Assembly (NCBI GenBank): GCA_000310025.1
Contig: FN649735.1
Coordinates: 4,187,955-4,251,954, forward strand
Source of the DNA: Ectocarpus siliculosus
Taxonomy: Eukaryota > Sar > Phaeophyceae > Ectocarpales > Ectocarpaceae
DNA length: 64,000 nt
Reading direction: 5' to 3'
The position numbers were made by a program, and so were the translations under genes. The notes under the pieces were generated by a model, which did not search any database, was not told the origin of the DNA, and worked only from the letters and a program-made list of their open reading frames with translations. Positions 34,657 to 44,282 of this stretch are shown in pieces. The stretch's first letter is position 1. Every line of letters begins with the position of its first letter.

Positions 34657-35240
34657 CTATTTGTCTTTCCCGTGGGTGAAGAAGTCAGCGGCCTTGGGTC
34701 TCGCGCCGCCCTCGCCAGCGGCGCGCGCCTCTCCTCCGCGCCCTCCCCCGTTGCCGTGGCCAACGCTGCGACCACGGTTCTTCTCGCTCGTGGCGCTCCC
34801 GCCGACACCGCCCCGGCCGATCAAGTCGTCGATCGTTGCTTGAAGCTGCTGGCGATCGCCGGCAGCCTCGTCGCGCTCCCGCTGCAGCTCCTCCCTCAGG
34901 CCGTCCACCAGCCCGCGGAGAGAAGCGAGCTCAGTCTCGTCAGCGGGTCACGTACTCCCGCGGGTGCCTGTCCGACGAGGATACCACTCGACGCCCCGCG
35001 GGAGTACGTGACCCGCTGCGCGTCGAGGGGCGGGCCGTCGAGCTCGCCACCGATCGCGCGGTAGACCTCCTCGTGCGTGGTGTCGAGGGTATCGCCGCCC
35101 GACCTCGCCCTGCTGGCCCGGCCGCTGCCCTGCCGCTCCGCGTGGAGGCCCATGTCGGCATCTGGTCGCGGTTGGAGTCGAACAAGCAGCGAACCGGCGG
35201 CAGGCGGCGGGCGAACGTCAGGGCGGCGTTGCGGGAACAC
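34657..35240 (-). pseudogene. Gag-like ORF with frameshift, unit B
   Basis: The N-terminal part (35240 down to about 34960) and the coiled-coil plus Gly/Arg-rich part (34908-34657) are in different frames. The break coincides with a new perfect inverted repeat (34942-34964 with 34995-35017) that replaces the sequence seen in A and leaves the segment two bases longer. Confidence 0.75.
34942..35017. repeat. Perfect 23-bp inverted repeat created in unit B
   Basis: Arms 34942-34964 and 34995-35017 are exact reverse complements, starting AGCGGGTCACGT and ending ACGTGACCCGCT. In A the left position carries an unrelated sequence, and the right arm differs by one base that the B version matches. Confidence 0.85.
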
Positions 35241-35387
35241 TTCTTTCCCTCTTCATCACCGCGGGCGTAGTCGATCGCGCGCCTGGATCTGCAGTTAGAA
35301 TGCTCTACAAGTTCCTATCTTCGGGCGGAAATATCGGACGAGGATCTCTCGGCGTCGGGCGCAGAACGGCGCGTTGTTATATCGCGA

Positions 35388-35701
35388 GCTTGCATTGGTC
35401 TAGTAGGTAACCTCGGAACCTTCTAGAGGTCAGGTCAGGGGTTCGAATGCCGGCGTAAGCGAGCTTTTCTTGCAAAGTAAGGTTTCCTCTCGCTTCCGCT
35501 CCTGACTTGGTGGATAGCGCTAGTTCGCGTGTACACAGAGGGAAGAGGAGAGTGCTGAACTATTCTCGCACTAAAAATCGAAGGCAAAGTACCGCAGGAG
35601 GGGAAGGTAGAAAGTGAGTCTTCTGTGTGACCACGGGTTGGAGCAAAACGGCACTAGTGCTGTGAGCGCTGATTTGAAGTGAAGACAAAAAAAACAAAAA
35701 A
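35388..35701 (+). mobile_element. tRNA-headed SINE-like sequence, unit B
   Basis: Counterpart of 18476-18782. The B box carries one substitution (GGTTCGAATGC) and the A-rich tail is longer (ACAAAAAAAACAAAAAA). Confidence 0.5.
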
Positions 35702-35842
35702 TGGTTCGTTCTCGACGCCTGTACAATTTGAGTGGAGTGATTATTGCTGCTTACGCTACGGTCATTGGGGGTCCCGTACCTCGACAATCCCGAATATTCC
35801 TCGACACGTGTTTGTCCAATACGGTAATGCCAGACGCCTACC

Positions 35843-36382
35843 GCACGGGTGCTTCACTCATTGGCGCGTCCCGTGCTGATGCCCAGGCGACGTCACAATA
35901 TGGAGAGTGCGTAGATGACATACTTTGGACGTGCTCTTTTTCTTTCTCTCTTCAGAACACTAGCGATGGATTTTTTTATTGTTATTATTATTTTTTGTTT
36001 ATAACCTTGGATTAGGTAAACCTCAGTTCGCCAGCGACACGGGTGCTTCCACCCATTGGCGCGTCCCGTGCTGATGCGTGTTTGCTTGTTTTTTCGATGC
36101 GTTAGATACGGTAAACTCCACTTGCCAACAGCGCGGGTGCTTCCACTCATTGGCGCCTCCCTTGCTGAAACTGACAACACATATGCAGCGCTGGTACTTC
36201 CACTCAATGGCACATCCCGTGCTGATACTTGTACGACTTCGTTTTCGATGCGTGGATATCGGTCAACTCTACTCGCCAACAGCACGGGTGCTCCCACCCA
36301 TTGGCGCGTCCCGTGCTGATACATACGTGTACGGCTATTGTTTTGTTTTGTTTGTAGTTGAGATCGGTTAACTCTACTCGCC
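35843..36382 (-). repeat. Hairpin-core minisatellite in unit C (5 cores)
   Basis: One core at about 35846 and four at 36040-36325, colinear with those of unit B after the LTR element is removed. Confidence 0.8.
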
Positions 36383-36875
36383 AAACTGCCGCCGCTACTG
36401 GGTTAGGCGGCTGCTGCTGTCCTTCCGTTGCTTCACACGCTCTGTAGCTCTCACACGTTATCTTACTTTGCTACAGCCCCTGCGTGGACTCGATCACGGA
36501 ATGATACCCCCAACTTCCAAACACCGTGACCCTTGGTGTCCGATAGAAAACGAAGCCAAATTCTAATTCGACTGTTACATAATAAACACCAGTCTATTCT
36601 ATCTGCTCGACGAACAAAAGGAATGTTTGTTCGTCGAAGCAGATAGAATAAACTGGTGTTTATTTTGTAACAGTCGAATTAGAATTTGGCTTCATTTTCT
36701 ACCGGAAACCCAGGGTCACGGTGTTTGGAATTATTAGTCTATAGTTGGGGGTGTCATTCCGTGATCGAGTCCACGCAGGGGCTGTAGCAAAGTCGGGTAA
36801 CGTGTGACAGCTACAGAGCGCGTGAAGCAACGGAAGGACAGCAGCAGCCGCCTAACGCAGTAGCGGCGGCAGTTT
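36383..36875. repeat. Large palindrome (fold-back junction)
   Basis: Left arm 36383-36618 (236 bp) and right arm 36626-36875 (250 bp) are near-perfect reverse complements separated by 7 bp (AGGAATG). Both arms are copies of the unit sequence corresponding to A 2752-2990. The right arm begins the inverted block. Confidence 0.92.
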
Positions 36876-38034
36876 AGAAAAGGGCGGGACGGGACACGGC
36901 GCAAGCATTGGGGAAGTGACCAGCACGCGACTCTCCATATAAAGGTGTGTACTCGTGTCCAACATCCATCGTGTCGGCCGTGTTCCTATTCGCGTCCCGC
37001 TACTCTTGTGACCTCACCGCTGCGTGCATTTAGCACGAGGGGGGAGGGTGCAGTAAGATAAGCGGCGGCAAGCCACCGCAGTCTCGCTCGCCGCGCCGCT
37101 CAGATAGGTCCCTTCCCAAACATGGGATGCGGTTCATCCCAACCGAGACGTACTCTCGCTGAAGAAAAAAAATGCGGTTCGTCCCAACCGAGACGTACTC
37201 TCTCTGAAGAAAAAATTCAACGGCAAAAAGAAAGAGCGGGGCCTGTTGTATGGTCGCACGCTGACTTGTCGCGGTTGATAGCAGCCATTGTACTGCACGG
37301 GGTGGAGGAACCCTGCGGCATCGGACATAACCAATCGACCCGCGGCAGTAGGGCATGATGCTGTCACGAGTATGCACATGAGGCAGGTGCCTTGTTTTCT
37401 GTTTCCCCCGGCTTACTAGGGACTACTTGCCGGTACAATCTTGTCTGTGCCGCGCACAGAGGGGCATATAGCTGAAGGAATCGACGATAATATGCCCACT
37501 CACGTAAGCAATCGTCTCCACGGATGGTATTGACAAGTCCCCACTGATGGTATCGACAAGTCCCATGGCATACAAAGCGGCCGCATACGTAATCGGAAAG
37601 TGCATTCAACAGCATTCACGGGAACGGATAAAAGCAAAAACACATGCATGCGAGAGACAGACTCAAAGAAAAAGACTGAAAAACAAAGAAGACGAGAAAA
37701 AAAAACGAGACAGCGAACTACGTGCTGTATGCATAAGGAAAAAGAAGATGAGAAAAAAATAGGGGGGGGAGGTGAAAGTGACACGCTAGGTTCGAACTCG
37801 CGAGGAACGTCAGGTAGCGGTCCATGTGAGTGCATCACGGTCTCGAGGGGCATCACGTCAAATTCATTGCCGCTGTGACACAAACCTTCTATAAGAATAC
37901 GTCACGTCCATCGACGATTAAGCGACCAAAAACGCCCGGACAGCAATTGATGCATGCCAAAAACTCGTCAACCTGCCGTAGGATTGTCTATGCGGAAGTG
38001 ATCTCAATGAAAAAAAAAAAAACAAGGACACGCA
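36876..38034. other. Single-copy insert inside the inverted block
   Basis: No counterpart elsewhere in the window. It contains a TATA-like CATATAAAGG at 36936-36945 and a small ORF at 37122-37358. Beyond that is A-rich sequence (37600-37780) with no recognisable gene. Confidence 0.5.
37122..37358 (+). CDS. Small ORF with N-myristoylation-like start, unknown function
   Basis: 78 codons starting MGCGSSQPRRTL. The N-terminus MGCGSS has the form of a myristoylation/palmitoylation signal, which would place the product at a membrane. A 15-residue segment is duplicated in tandem (GCGSSQPRRTLAEEK, then CGSSQPRRTLSEEK). A TATA-like box lies about 180 bp upstream. No domain is recognised and there is no second copy for comparison. 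The frame may be fortuitous or the first exon of a longer gene. Confidence 0.3.
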   Translation: MGCGSSQPRRTLAEEKKCGSSQPRRTLSEEKIQRQKERAGPVVWSHADLSRLIAAIVLHGVEEPCGIGHNQSTRGSRA

Positions 38035-39530
38035 CCAGCACGGGACGCGCCAATAGTGGAAGCACTCGTCCGTGCTGTTGGCGAGTGGAAGTTAACCGAT
38101 CTCAACGCAACGAAACACGAAGTCATACATGTATCAGCACGGGATGCGCCAATGAGTGGAAGCACCCGCGCTCTTGGCGAGTAGAGTTAACCGAATTCAA
38201 CGCAGCGGTAGGAAATACCACAAATCATGCATCAGTACGGGACGCGCCAATGAGTGGAAGCACCCGTGCTGCATATGTGATGTCAGCCTCAGCACGGGAC
38301 GCGCCAATGAGTGGAAGCACTCGTGCTGTTGGTGAGTAGAGTAAACCGATCTCAAAAAGAAAGAACAAAACGCCGTACATGTATCAGCACGGGACGCGCC
38401 AATGAGTGGAAGCACCCGCGCTGTTGGCGAGTAGAGTTAACCGAATTCAACGCAGCGGTAGGAAATACCACAAATCATGCATCAGTACGGGACGCGCCAA
38501 TGAGTGGAAGCACCCGTGCTGCATATGTGTTGTCAGCCTCAGCACGGGACGCGCCAACGAGTGGAAGCACTCGTGCTGTTGGCGAGTAGAGTTAACCGAT
38601 CTCAAAAAAGAAAGAACAAAACGCCGTACACGTATCAGCACGGGACGCGCCAATGAGTGGAAGCACCCGCGCGTGTTGGCGAGTAGAGTTAACCGAATTC
38701 AACGCAGCGGTAGGAAATACCACAAATCATGCATCAGTACGGGACGCGCCAATGAGTGGAAGCACCCGTGCTGCATATGTGTTGTCAGCCTCAGCACGGG
38801 ACGCGCCAACGAGTGGAAGCACTCGTGCTGTTGGCGAGTAGAGTTAACCGACCTCAAAAAGAAAGAACAAAACGCCGTACACGTATCAGCACGGGACGCG
38901 CCAATGAGTGGACGCACCCGTGCTGTTGGCGAGTAGAGTTAACCGAATTCAACGCATCGAAAACGAAGTCGTACACGTATCAGTACGGGACGCGCCAATG
39001 AGTGGAAGCACCCGTGCTGCATATGTGTTGTCAGTTTCAGCAAGGGACGCGCCAATGAGTGCTGTTGGCGAGTAGAGTTAACCGATCTCAAAAAGAAAGA
39101 ACAAAAACGCCGTACACGTATCAGTACGGGACGCGCCAATGAGTGGACGCACATGTGCTGTTGGCGAGTAGAATTAACCGATCTCCACGCATCGAAAACG
39201 AAGTCATACACGTATCAGTACGGGACGCGCCAATGAGTGGAAGCACCCGTGCTCATATGTGTTGTCAGTTTCAGCAAGGGACGCGCCAATGAGTGGAAGC
39301 ACCCGCGCTGCGTACAAGTATCAGTACGGGTCGCGCCAATGAGTGGAAGCACCCGTGCTGCATATGTGTTGTCAGTTTCAGCGAGGGACGCGCCAATGAG
39401 TGGAAGCACCCGCGCTGTTGGCAAGTGGAGTTCACCGTATCCAACGCATCGACAAAAAAAAAAAAAACACGTATCAGCACGGGACGCGCCAATGAGTGGA
39501 AGCACCCGTGCCGATGGCGAACCGGGGTTC
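38035..39530 (+). repeat. Expanded hairpin-core array (19 cores)
   Basis: Nineteen cores of the form CACGGGACGCGCCAATGAGT... CCCGTG, starting near 38039, 38135, 38233, 38293, 38387, 38482, 38541, 38637, 38733, 38796, 38889, 38980, 39040, 39121, 39216, 39275, 39322, 39380 and 39474. The spacers are of three recurring types: one with CATATGTGTTGTCAG, one with TTAACCGATCTCAAAAAG, and one with TTAACCGAATTCAACGCA. A block of about 250 bp (spacer types in fixed order) is itself tandemly repeated near 38140-38890. It is on the opposite strand to the 4-5-core arrays of units A-C. Confidence 0.9.
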
Positions 39531-39834
39531 ACCGAATCCAAGAAAATATATATATAAAAAAAAAAAAAAGAGAAACCATCGCTAGTGTTCCAAAGAGAGA
39601 AATATTCGGGATTGGTCGACGTCCGGTGACCGTAGCGTCAGCAGCAATAATCACTCCATTCAATCCACAGGCGTCGAGAACGAACTAACGCGAGCTCGCG
39701 ATATAACAACGCGTCGTTCTGGGCCCGACGAAAACCCACGTCAGATAGTTTCGCCCGAAGATAGGATTTGTAGACCATTCTAACTGCAGATCCAGGCGCG
39801 CGATCGACTACGCCCACGATGAAGAGGAAAAGAA

Positions 39835-40783
39835 GTGTTCCCGCAACGCCGCCCTGACGCTCGCCCGCCGCCTGCCGCCGGTCCGCTGCTTATACGACTC
39901 CAACCGCGACCAGATGCCGACACGGGCCTCCACGCGGAGCGGCAGGGCAGCGGCTGGGCAAGCAGGGCGAGGTCGGGCGGCGACACCTTCGACACCACGC
40001 ACGAGGAGGTCTACCGCGCGATCGGTGGCGAGCTCGACGGCTCGCCCCTCGACGCGCAGCGGATCACGTACTCCCGCGAGGCGTCGAGCGGTATCCTCCT
40101 CGCGAGCGCCAGGGACAGGCACCCGCGGCGACCCCCCCGCTGATGAGACTGAGCTCGCTTCTCTCCGCGGGCTGGTGGACGGCCTGAGGGAGGAGCTGCA
40201 GCGGAAGCGCGATGAGGCTGCCGGCGATCGCCAGCAGCTTCAAGCAACGATCGACGACCTGATCGCCACCCAAGCAGCAGGACCTGGCCTTCCGGGGGGG
40301 GGTGCAACTGGTGGGCACAACCGCCCCACCATCGGCCTCTCGGGCCCCCGCTACACCCAGCGCCGAGGGGGCTAAGGCTACGGCAAAGGATAGAGCGCGG
40401 ATGTGGGGGGACCTCCGCCGGGTAAAAGCGTGGCTCATCCTGGGGCGGCCTCCGGCAGTTTCAAAACTGTCGCAGATGGAGTGGCAATCCTTGCTTCGCA
40501 AAGGCGTCCTGGTGACAGAGAAAGTGGCGGCATCGCTCGACACGCTCGTGGTTACTGCTTCGCCTTCAACTCGTCGTCCGGTTGCCATGATCGTAACTGC
40601 CCACACATCCACACCCAGAACCCTTCCCACGCTAGGCGCGGAGCGTCCGAAACTCCGGCAACCGGCGCGCGCGGCGTTGGCCACGGCAACGGGGGAGGGC
40701 GCGGAGGAGAGGCGCGCGCCGCTGGCGAGGGCGGCGCGAGACCCAAGGCCGCTGGCTTCTTCACCCACGGGAAAGACAAATAG
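39835..40783 (+). pseudogene. Gag-like gene with CCCH finger, frameshifted
   Basis: Similarity to the unit A Gag-like ORF runs MFPQRRPDARPP... in one frame to about 40100, then the coiled coil in a second frame to about 40290. Next comes SAEGAKATAKDRARMWGDLR, ending in ...MEWQSLLRKG, in a third frame. The second frame is then resumed for YCFAFNSSSGCHDRNCPHIH and the ending FFTHGKDK. The C-x8-C-x4-C-x3-H cluster is a CCCH-type finger, probably nucleic-acid binding. One shift falls on a run of eight G. At least three frame changes are needed, so this copy makes no full protein. Confidence 0.7.
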
Positions 40784-40876
40784 GGGTGCGGGCTCTCCCG
40801 CGTAGCGGGGGGGGCTACCTCGGATGGCAGCGCACCTGCGGCTAAATCGAACGGCAGCACGCCGGTCTACACGAGG

Positions 40877-41929
40877 TTGGCTCCAGGGCTATCAGCAGGT
40901 TCAGGACCTGGGACAGGCAGGACGGGACTTTGTTACCGACGTCTTGGCATGCAGCTCGTCGAGCACTCAGTTGCGTCTTCGTCTAGAAGGACTTACACGT
41001 CAGGCTTCAACTCTTGGTGCACGTTTCACAGGCTGACGGAGAAGCCCAAGTTTCTAGGGCAACGTGCCGGGGACCTTCATGTGTGGGAGTTGATAGACTT
41101 CGTAGCCTGGTGTTTCGAGTCTGAGGGTAATCTAGCGAGTACAATATCCGGAAAACTCACGGCTGTACAACATTTTCATAGGCTGGAAGCTTCTGTCGAG
41201 CTAGACTTGTCGTCTCCGATGTTGAAATGTGCGCTAAGGGGGATTGCGAGGAACCACGTGGCTGTGGGGACGGTACGCCGTGTGCGCCTGCCTGTGTCTT
41301 GGCGTATGCTGCTGGACGGGCAAAGCGCAAGCCAGAACTGGGGGGAAGGGGGCAGAGTGATGTGGCTGTGTCTGTGCTTGTCCTATCTCTTTATCACACG
41401 GTCTGATGAGGTGTTCGCGAATGATGCGGGCAGGGTGCATGAGGCACACTGTCTTACGAGGGCGGACGTAGCATTGTTTGCTGGCGAGACGCAATTAGTC
41501 TTTAGTCACTATCGTAGAGCAGACCGTGTCGAAATGAGGTTTAGAGGGCACAAGGCCGATCAAGAGCAGAAAGGAAACATACGGGTTCGTACGCGAGACG
41601 AAGTCACCGGACCGCAGTCAGGTGTGAGACCACGCGGCGGCGCGGTGGCTCTTGTGGTGGAGCTGTTATCGTGTCATGCGACGTTCCCTGACTCCGCACC
41701 GTTGGCTTCGTACCGTAGTGGAAGAGCAGTGAGAGTAGTGAGGTATACTGCTGCCCTCCGTGCACTCAGAGAAGTGGTAGCGAAGTCGGGGCGTAACCCC
41801 CAGGAGTACGCGTTGCACTCGTTGCGAATTGGAGGCTCGACGGCTCTTGCATCGGGCGGAGACATCGCAGAACGAGTGATTCAGAGAGAAGGGAAGTGGA
41901 GGTCGGATGCATACAAGCCGTACGCGTGA
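40877..41929 (+). CDS. Tyrosine recombinase of DIRS-like element (full length)
   Basis: 350 codons, predicted to integrate circular cDNA by strand exchange rather than by a DDE integrase. The N-terminal SAM-like DNA-binding part is at about residues 30-145. The catalytic part has box I Arg175 (LFITRSDEVF), a possible Lys226 (FRGHKADQ), His314-x-x-Arg317 (HSLRIGG), Trp341 and a terminal Tyr349 (YKPYA), so the R-H-R-Y set is complete. The ORF start overlaps the RNase H tail in another frame, as expected for RNase H followed by recombinase in this element class. The start codon is uncertain because the overlap frame is open upstream. It is the only copy here with all catalytic residues in one frame. 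Confidence 0.88.
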   Translation: MAPGLSAGSGPGTGRTGLCYRRLGMQLVEHSVASSSRRTYTSGFNSWCTFHRLTEKPKFLGQRAGDLHVWELIDFVAWCFESEGNLASTISGKLTAVQHFHRLEASVELDLSSPMLKCALRGIARNHVAVGTVRRVRLPVSWRMLLDGQSASQNWGEGGRVMWLCLCLSYLFITRSDEVFANDAGRVHEAHCLTRADVALFAGETQLVFSHYRRADRVEMRFRGHKADQEQKGNIRVRTRDEVTGPQSGVRPRGGAVALVVELLSCHATFPDSAPLASYRSGRAVRVVRYTAALRALREVVAKSGRNPQEYALHSLRIGGSTALASGGDIAERVIQREGKWRSDAYKPYA

Positions 41930-42029
41930 AACAATGTAGAGGATTCGCGGCGAGTGTCACGGAAACTTACAGACGGCAGTAGGATCGTACCGAGACAGCC
42001 GGGGGAGGGGACCGTCTGGGGGAACGGAT

Positions 42030-42306
42030 AGTTGACTTATTCGGTAGTCGTCCAGAAACTGACCTCGATGTGGGTGTTGTAGAATGGGGTGTACCATTTG
42101 AGGACTTGGTCAGTTTTGGGACTCCTGCGTTTGCAGTCGTAGTCCCCCCGGCTAGTATTTGTGGGGGAGAGAGATGGATTTGTAAGAGTTGATGCCGGCC
42201 TTTGCAGCTAACGCGGCCGGAGAGACGATGAGCGTTTCGTGCGTCTCTCTCCCCAACACGTAGCCTAGAAACCGAAGAAATAATGAAGCAATTCGAAAGA
42301 AAACAA
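42030..42306 (+). repeat. 3' terminal region of DIRS-like element
   Basis: Contains GTACCATTTGAGGACTTGG, a GGGGGAGAGAGA purine run, the complementary CTCTCTCCCC and the terminal AATTCGAAAGAAAACAAAAT. The same series is found at 59440-59690 and, inverted, at about 16330-16570. It is recognisable but diverged in the 1382-1618 / 2119-2355 pair. Confidence 0.7.
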
Positions 42307-44282
42307 AATAAACATTCCTATTATTGCGCACTGGGCTGAGTCTTTTGCCCTCTTTTTCCTGTGGTGGCGTGTTCCAGGGATTGCTCCAGGTGTTGACGTG
42401 TCACCTTGGGACACGAAGCGAAGTCGGAGAGCGCAGGACGTAATGGTCATGTGAGGCAGGTGTGATTCGGATAAGGGCGCATTTCCCTGTTCACGGATCA
42501 CCGCAGTAGGTATCCACCAATGGAGAGGACTAATCACACGCTCGGAGCTCTGACCAAAGGGTTAGGAGTTCGTTGCGGAGCATACAACGTACGCCCAAAC
42601 GCGGGTGAGGAGGACGTGGGGATGCCAGCAACGACGAAGCAACGGTGGCCGAGGACATCGCTGCGACCTCACGAACAACCTCAACTTCCACCACATGTTG
42701 AATAGCGTCCGCAGCACCGTGCGCGGACAACTCACCGGACGACATTAATAGACGAACCCTGTGGGTGAGTTAGTGTGTGTGGCATGGAGGATTCGGGGTA
42801 ATTCGATTCCGTGGTTCGTGAAGCGTCTTGATAATTTCTTTTTTCAGTAGAGCGATGAAAGAGAGAGAGCCGCCGAGGTTCCAAAGCAAGAACGCCAATA
42901 GCTACGATACATTGTAGTCTTTCGTTGGGGCTTGGTCGATTATTTCTTGGCACAAACAAGACGTACTCCCCGTTAGTCTACAATGTAGACGTTTCGATCT
43001 ACGTGTAACCACCTGCATGTTGATATGTAGTTTTTTTTATATATTTCCGCGTGTTGTTGTTGGACGTTGGTACCTGGTGATGCCAGACAAGATCGACCCG
43101 CTGCCAAACAACGCGCTCCACGCCAGACAGACCCCAACGGTCCATACTCACGCCAATTGTCGGCCGTTGTGTACGATTTCGTTGCACGCACTGGGCCTAC
43201 AGAAGAAGGCAATCGTTTTTCACTTTACGGCGGCCATCAAAACAACGGGGCTGTCGGGACTGTCGGGACTGTCGGGACTGTCGGGTTCGCCCAGTGGTTT
43301 ACCTTGACCGTCTGACGCCCACAAGAAGCACTGAGCAGACGAGCAGACACCGCTCACCGGTAGCAGATTGCTGTAGACTATGCGGCACATAACAGCGCTT
43401 GCGTAGATGTGTAGATACCTGTTTTCGACAAGAAAATGAATAGAGTCTGAATGCAAGCGCCATAAGGAGCTGTACGAGGTTTCGTGTGAACGCTCACGCC
43501 ACTCGCCGCCTCTTTGAACTTTGAACACACGCTCACATTTGTTTTACATTTATTTTTGTTCCGACTGCGTCTTTTCCACAATAATTTTTCCCGCGCCTTG
43601 ATCGTGTGCGAGATCGCACGTGGGGTATCCGAGATACCCGCCCACCCTCTTGTCTCTCGCCCTCCAGCTCACACACTCCATCTTGTCGCCCTATCTGCAC
43701 TCCTGACCAGCGCAAGCTACCGTCAACCCCCAAAACGCACTGTGAGTATGATGCGGTTGTTCGACGTAGCGGCAGCCTGTGTAAGTGTAGATGGTACCTG
43801 GTACGTGTGTGTATTGTTTTCGTTCTACATGTACATCCTGACCGCTCCTTCTGTCAACCCGATTCTGTTCTGTACAAGAAGAGAACGTTTAAACAATTGT
43901 TTCCACCGGCAAGAGTGTGTGTGTGATGTTGGGTATTCGTTCTATGATACTTCATAGAATGTATCGAGTGGAAGGCGGTGCCAGCCATGATCGCCTCGCC
44001 CAAAAAGGGGAAAGAACCCAACTATGTACTGCTGTACACTGCATAGTCTGAGAACGCCGAGTTTTTCTTCACAACAAACTCTGCCCCTAGTAAAGGGAGA
44101 ACTCGTGAAGACTGTCGGAGAAATACACTGCGCTGTGTCAATTACCCCGAGCACTGTTCAGCCCTCCCCCGATGCCTGGAAGTTTGCCCCGTCTCGTGAT
44201 TACTTGGGTCATCTTTCGATCGCCTTACGTACGATGGTCTTTCCTATTCAGGTGTTCGGTTCTCAGCAATCTCAAGGTCAAG
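42307..44282. other. Upstream region of the unit C WSC gene
   Basis: Colinear with units A and B from the CATTCCT point onward. It keeps the 61-codon frame (42520-42705), and the CTGTCGGGA repeat has one extra copy near 43250-43280. No gene is assigned. Confidence 0.5.

Larger units (their letters stand above)
33943..35385 (-). mobile_element. Truncated DIRS-like element, unit B
   Basis: Gag-like and N-terminal recombinase portions remain on the - strand. A deletion join at 33943 removes the recombinase C-terminus and the 3' terminus. It has the same Gag-to-RNase-H-tail internal deletion as A. Confidence 0.8.
18783..35701 (+). repeat. Large segmental repeat, unit B (with LTR element inserted)
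   Basis: Second direct copy. It begins with the flank GTTTGTTCTCGACGCCTGTA, also found at 35704 and, inverted, near 39680. It is interrupted by the LTR element 18917-23367 and then resumes. Relative to A it lacks the solo-LTR-like insert, the 4042-4390 block, part of intron 1 and about 3 kb. At 33943 sequence matching A near 14008 is joined directly to sequence matching A near 17043, which removes the 3' half of the DIRS-like recombinase. Confidence 0.9.
36619..42306 (-). repeat. Inverted copy of a unit-to-unit junction, inserted in unit C
   Basis: Read on the - strand the block runs: DIRS-like element, unit start flank (39570-39685), hairpin-core array, 1.1 kb unique sequence, upstream region up to the CATTCCT breakpoint. 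This is the order found across the A/B and B/C junctions, but without the SINE-like and LTR elements. It splits unit C cleanly, because the sequence left of 36619 continues at 42307. Confidence 0.85.
39690..42306 (+). mobile_element. DIRS-like element in the inverted block, intact recombinase
   Basis: Holds a frameshifted Gag-like region (39835-40783), the RNase H tail remnant (40824-41036) and a full-length tyrosine recombinase (40877-41929). The 3' region ends AATTCGAAAGAAAACAAAAT at about 42304. Reverse transcriptase is absent. It is the most complete of the deleted copies, since it keeps a CCCH finger that A and B have lost. Confidence 0.85.

Noticed and set aside
37770-37830. tRNA 3' half suggested by GGTTCGAACTC
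   Set aside because: No matching A box, acceptor arm or D arm upstream.
38035-39530. CRISPR array
   Set aside because: Repeats are evenly sized, but the spacers recur as three types, the cores diverge, and the setting is a eukaryotic genome without cas genes.
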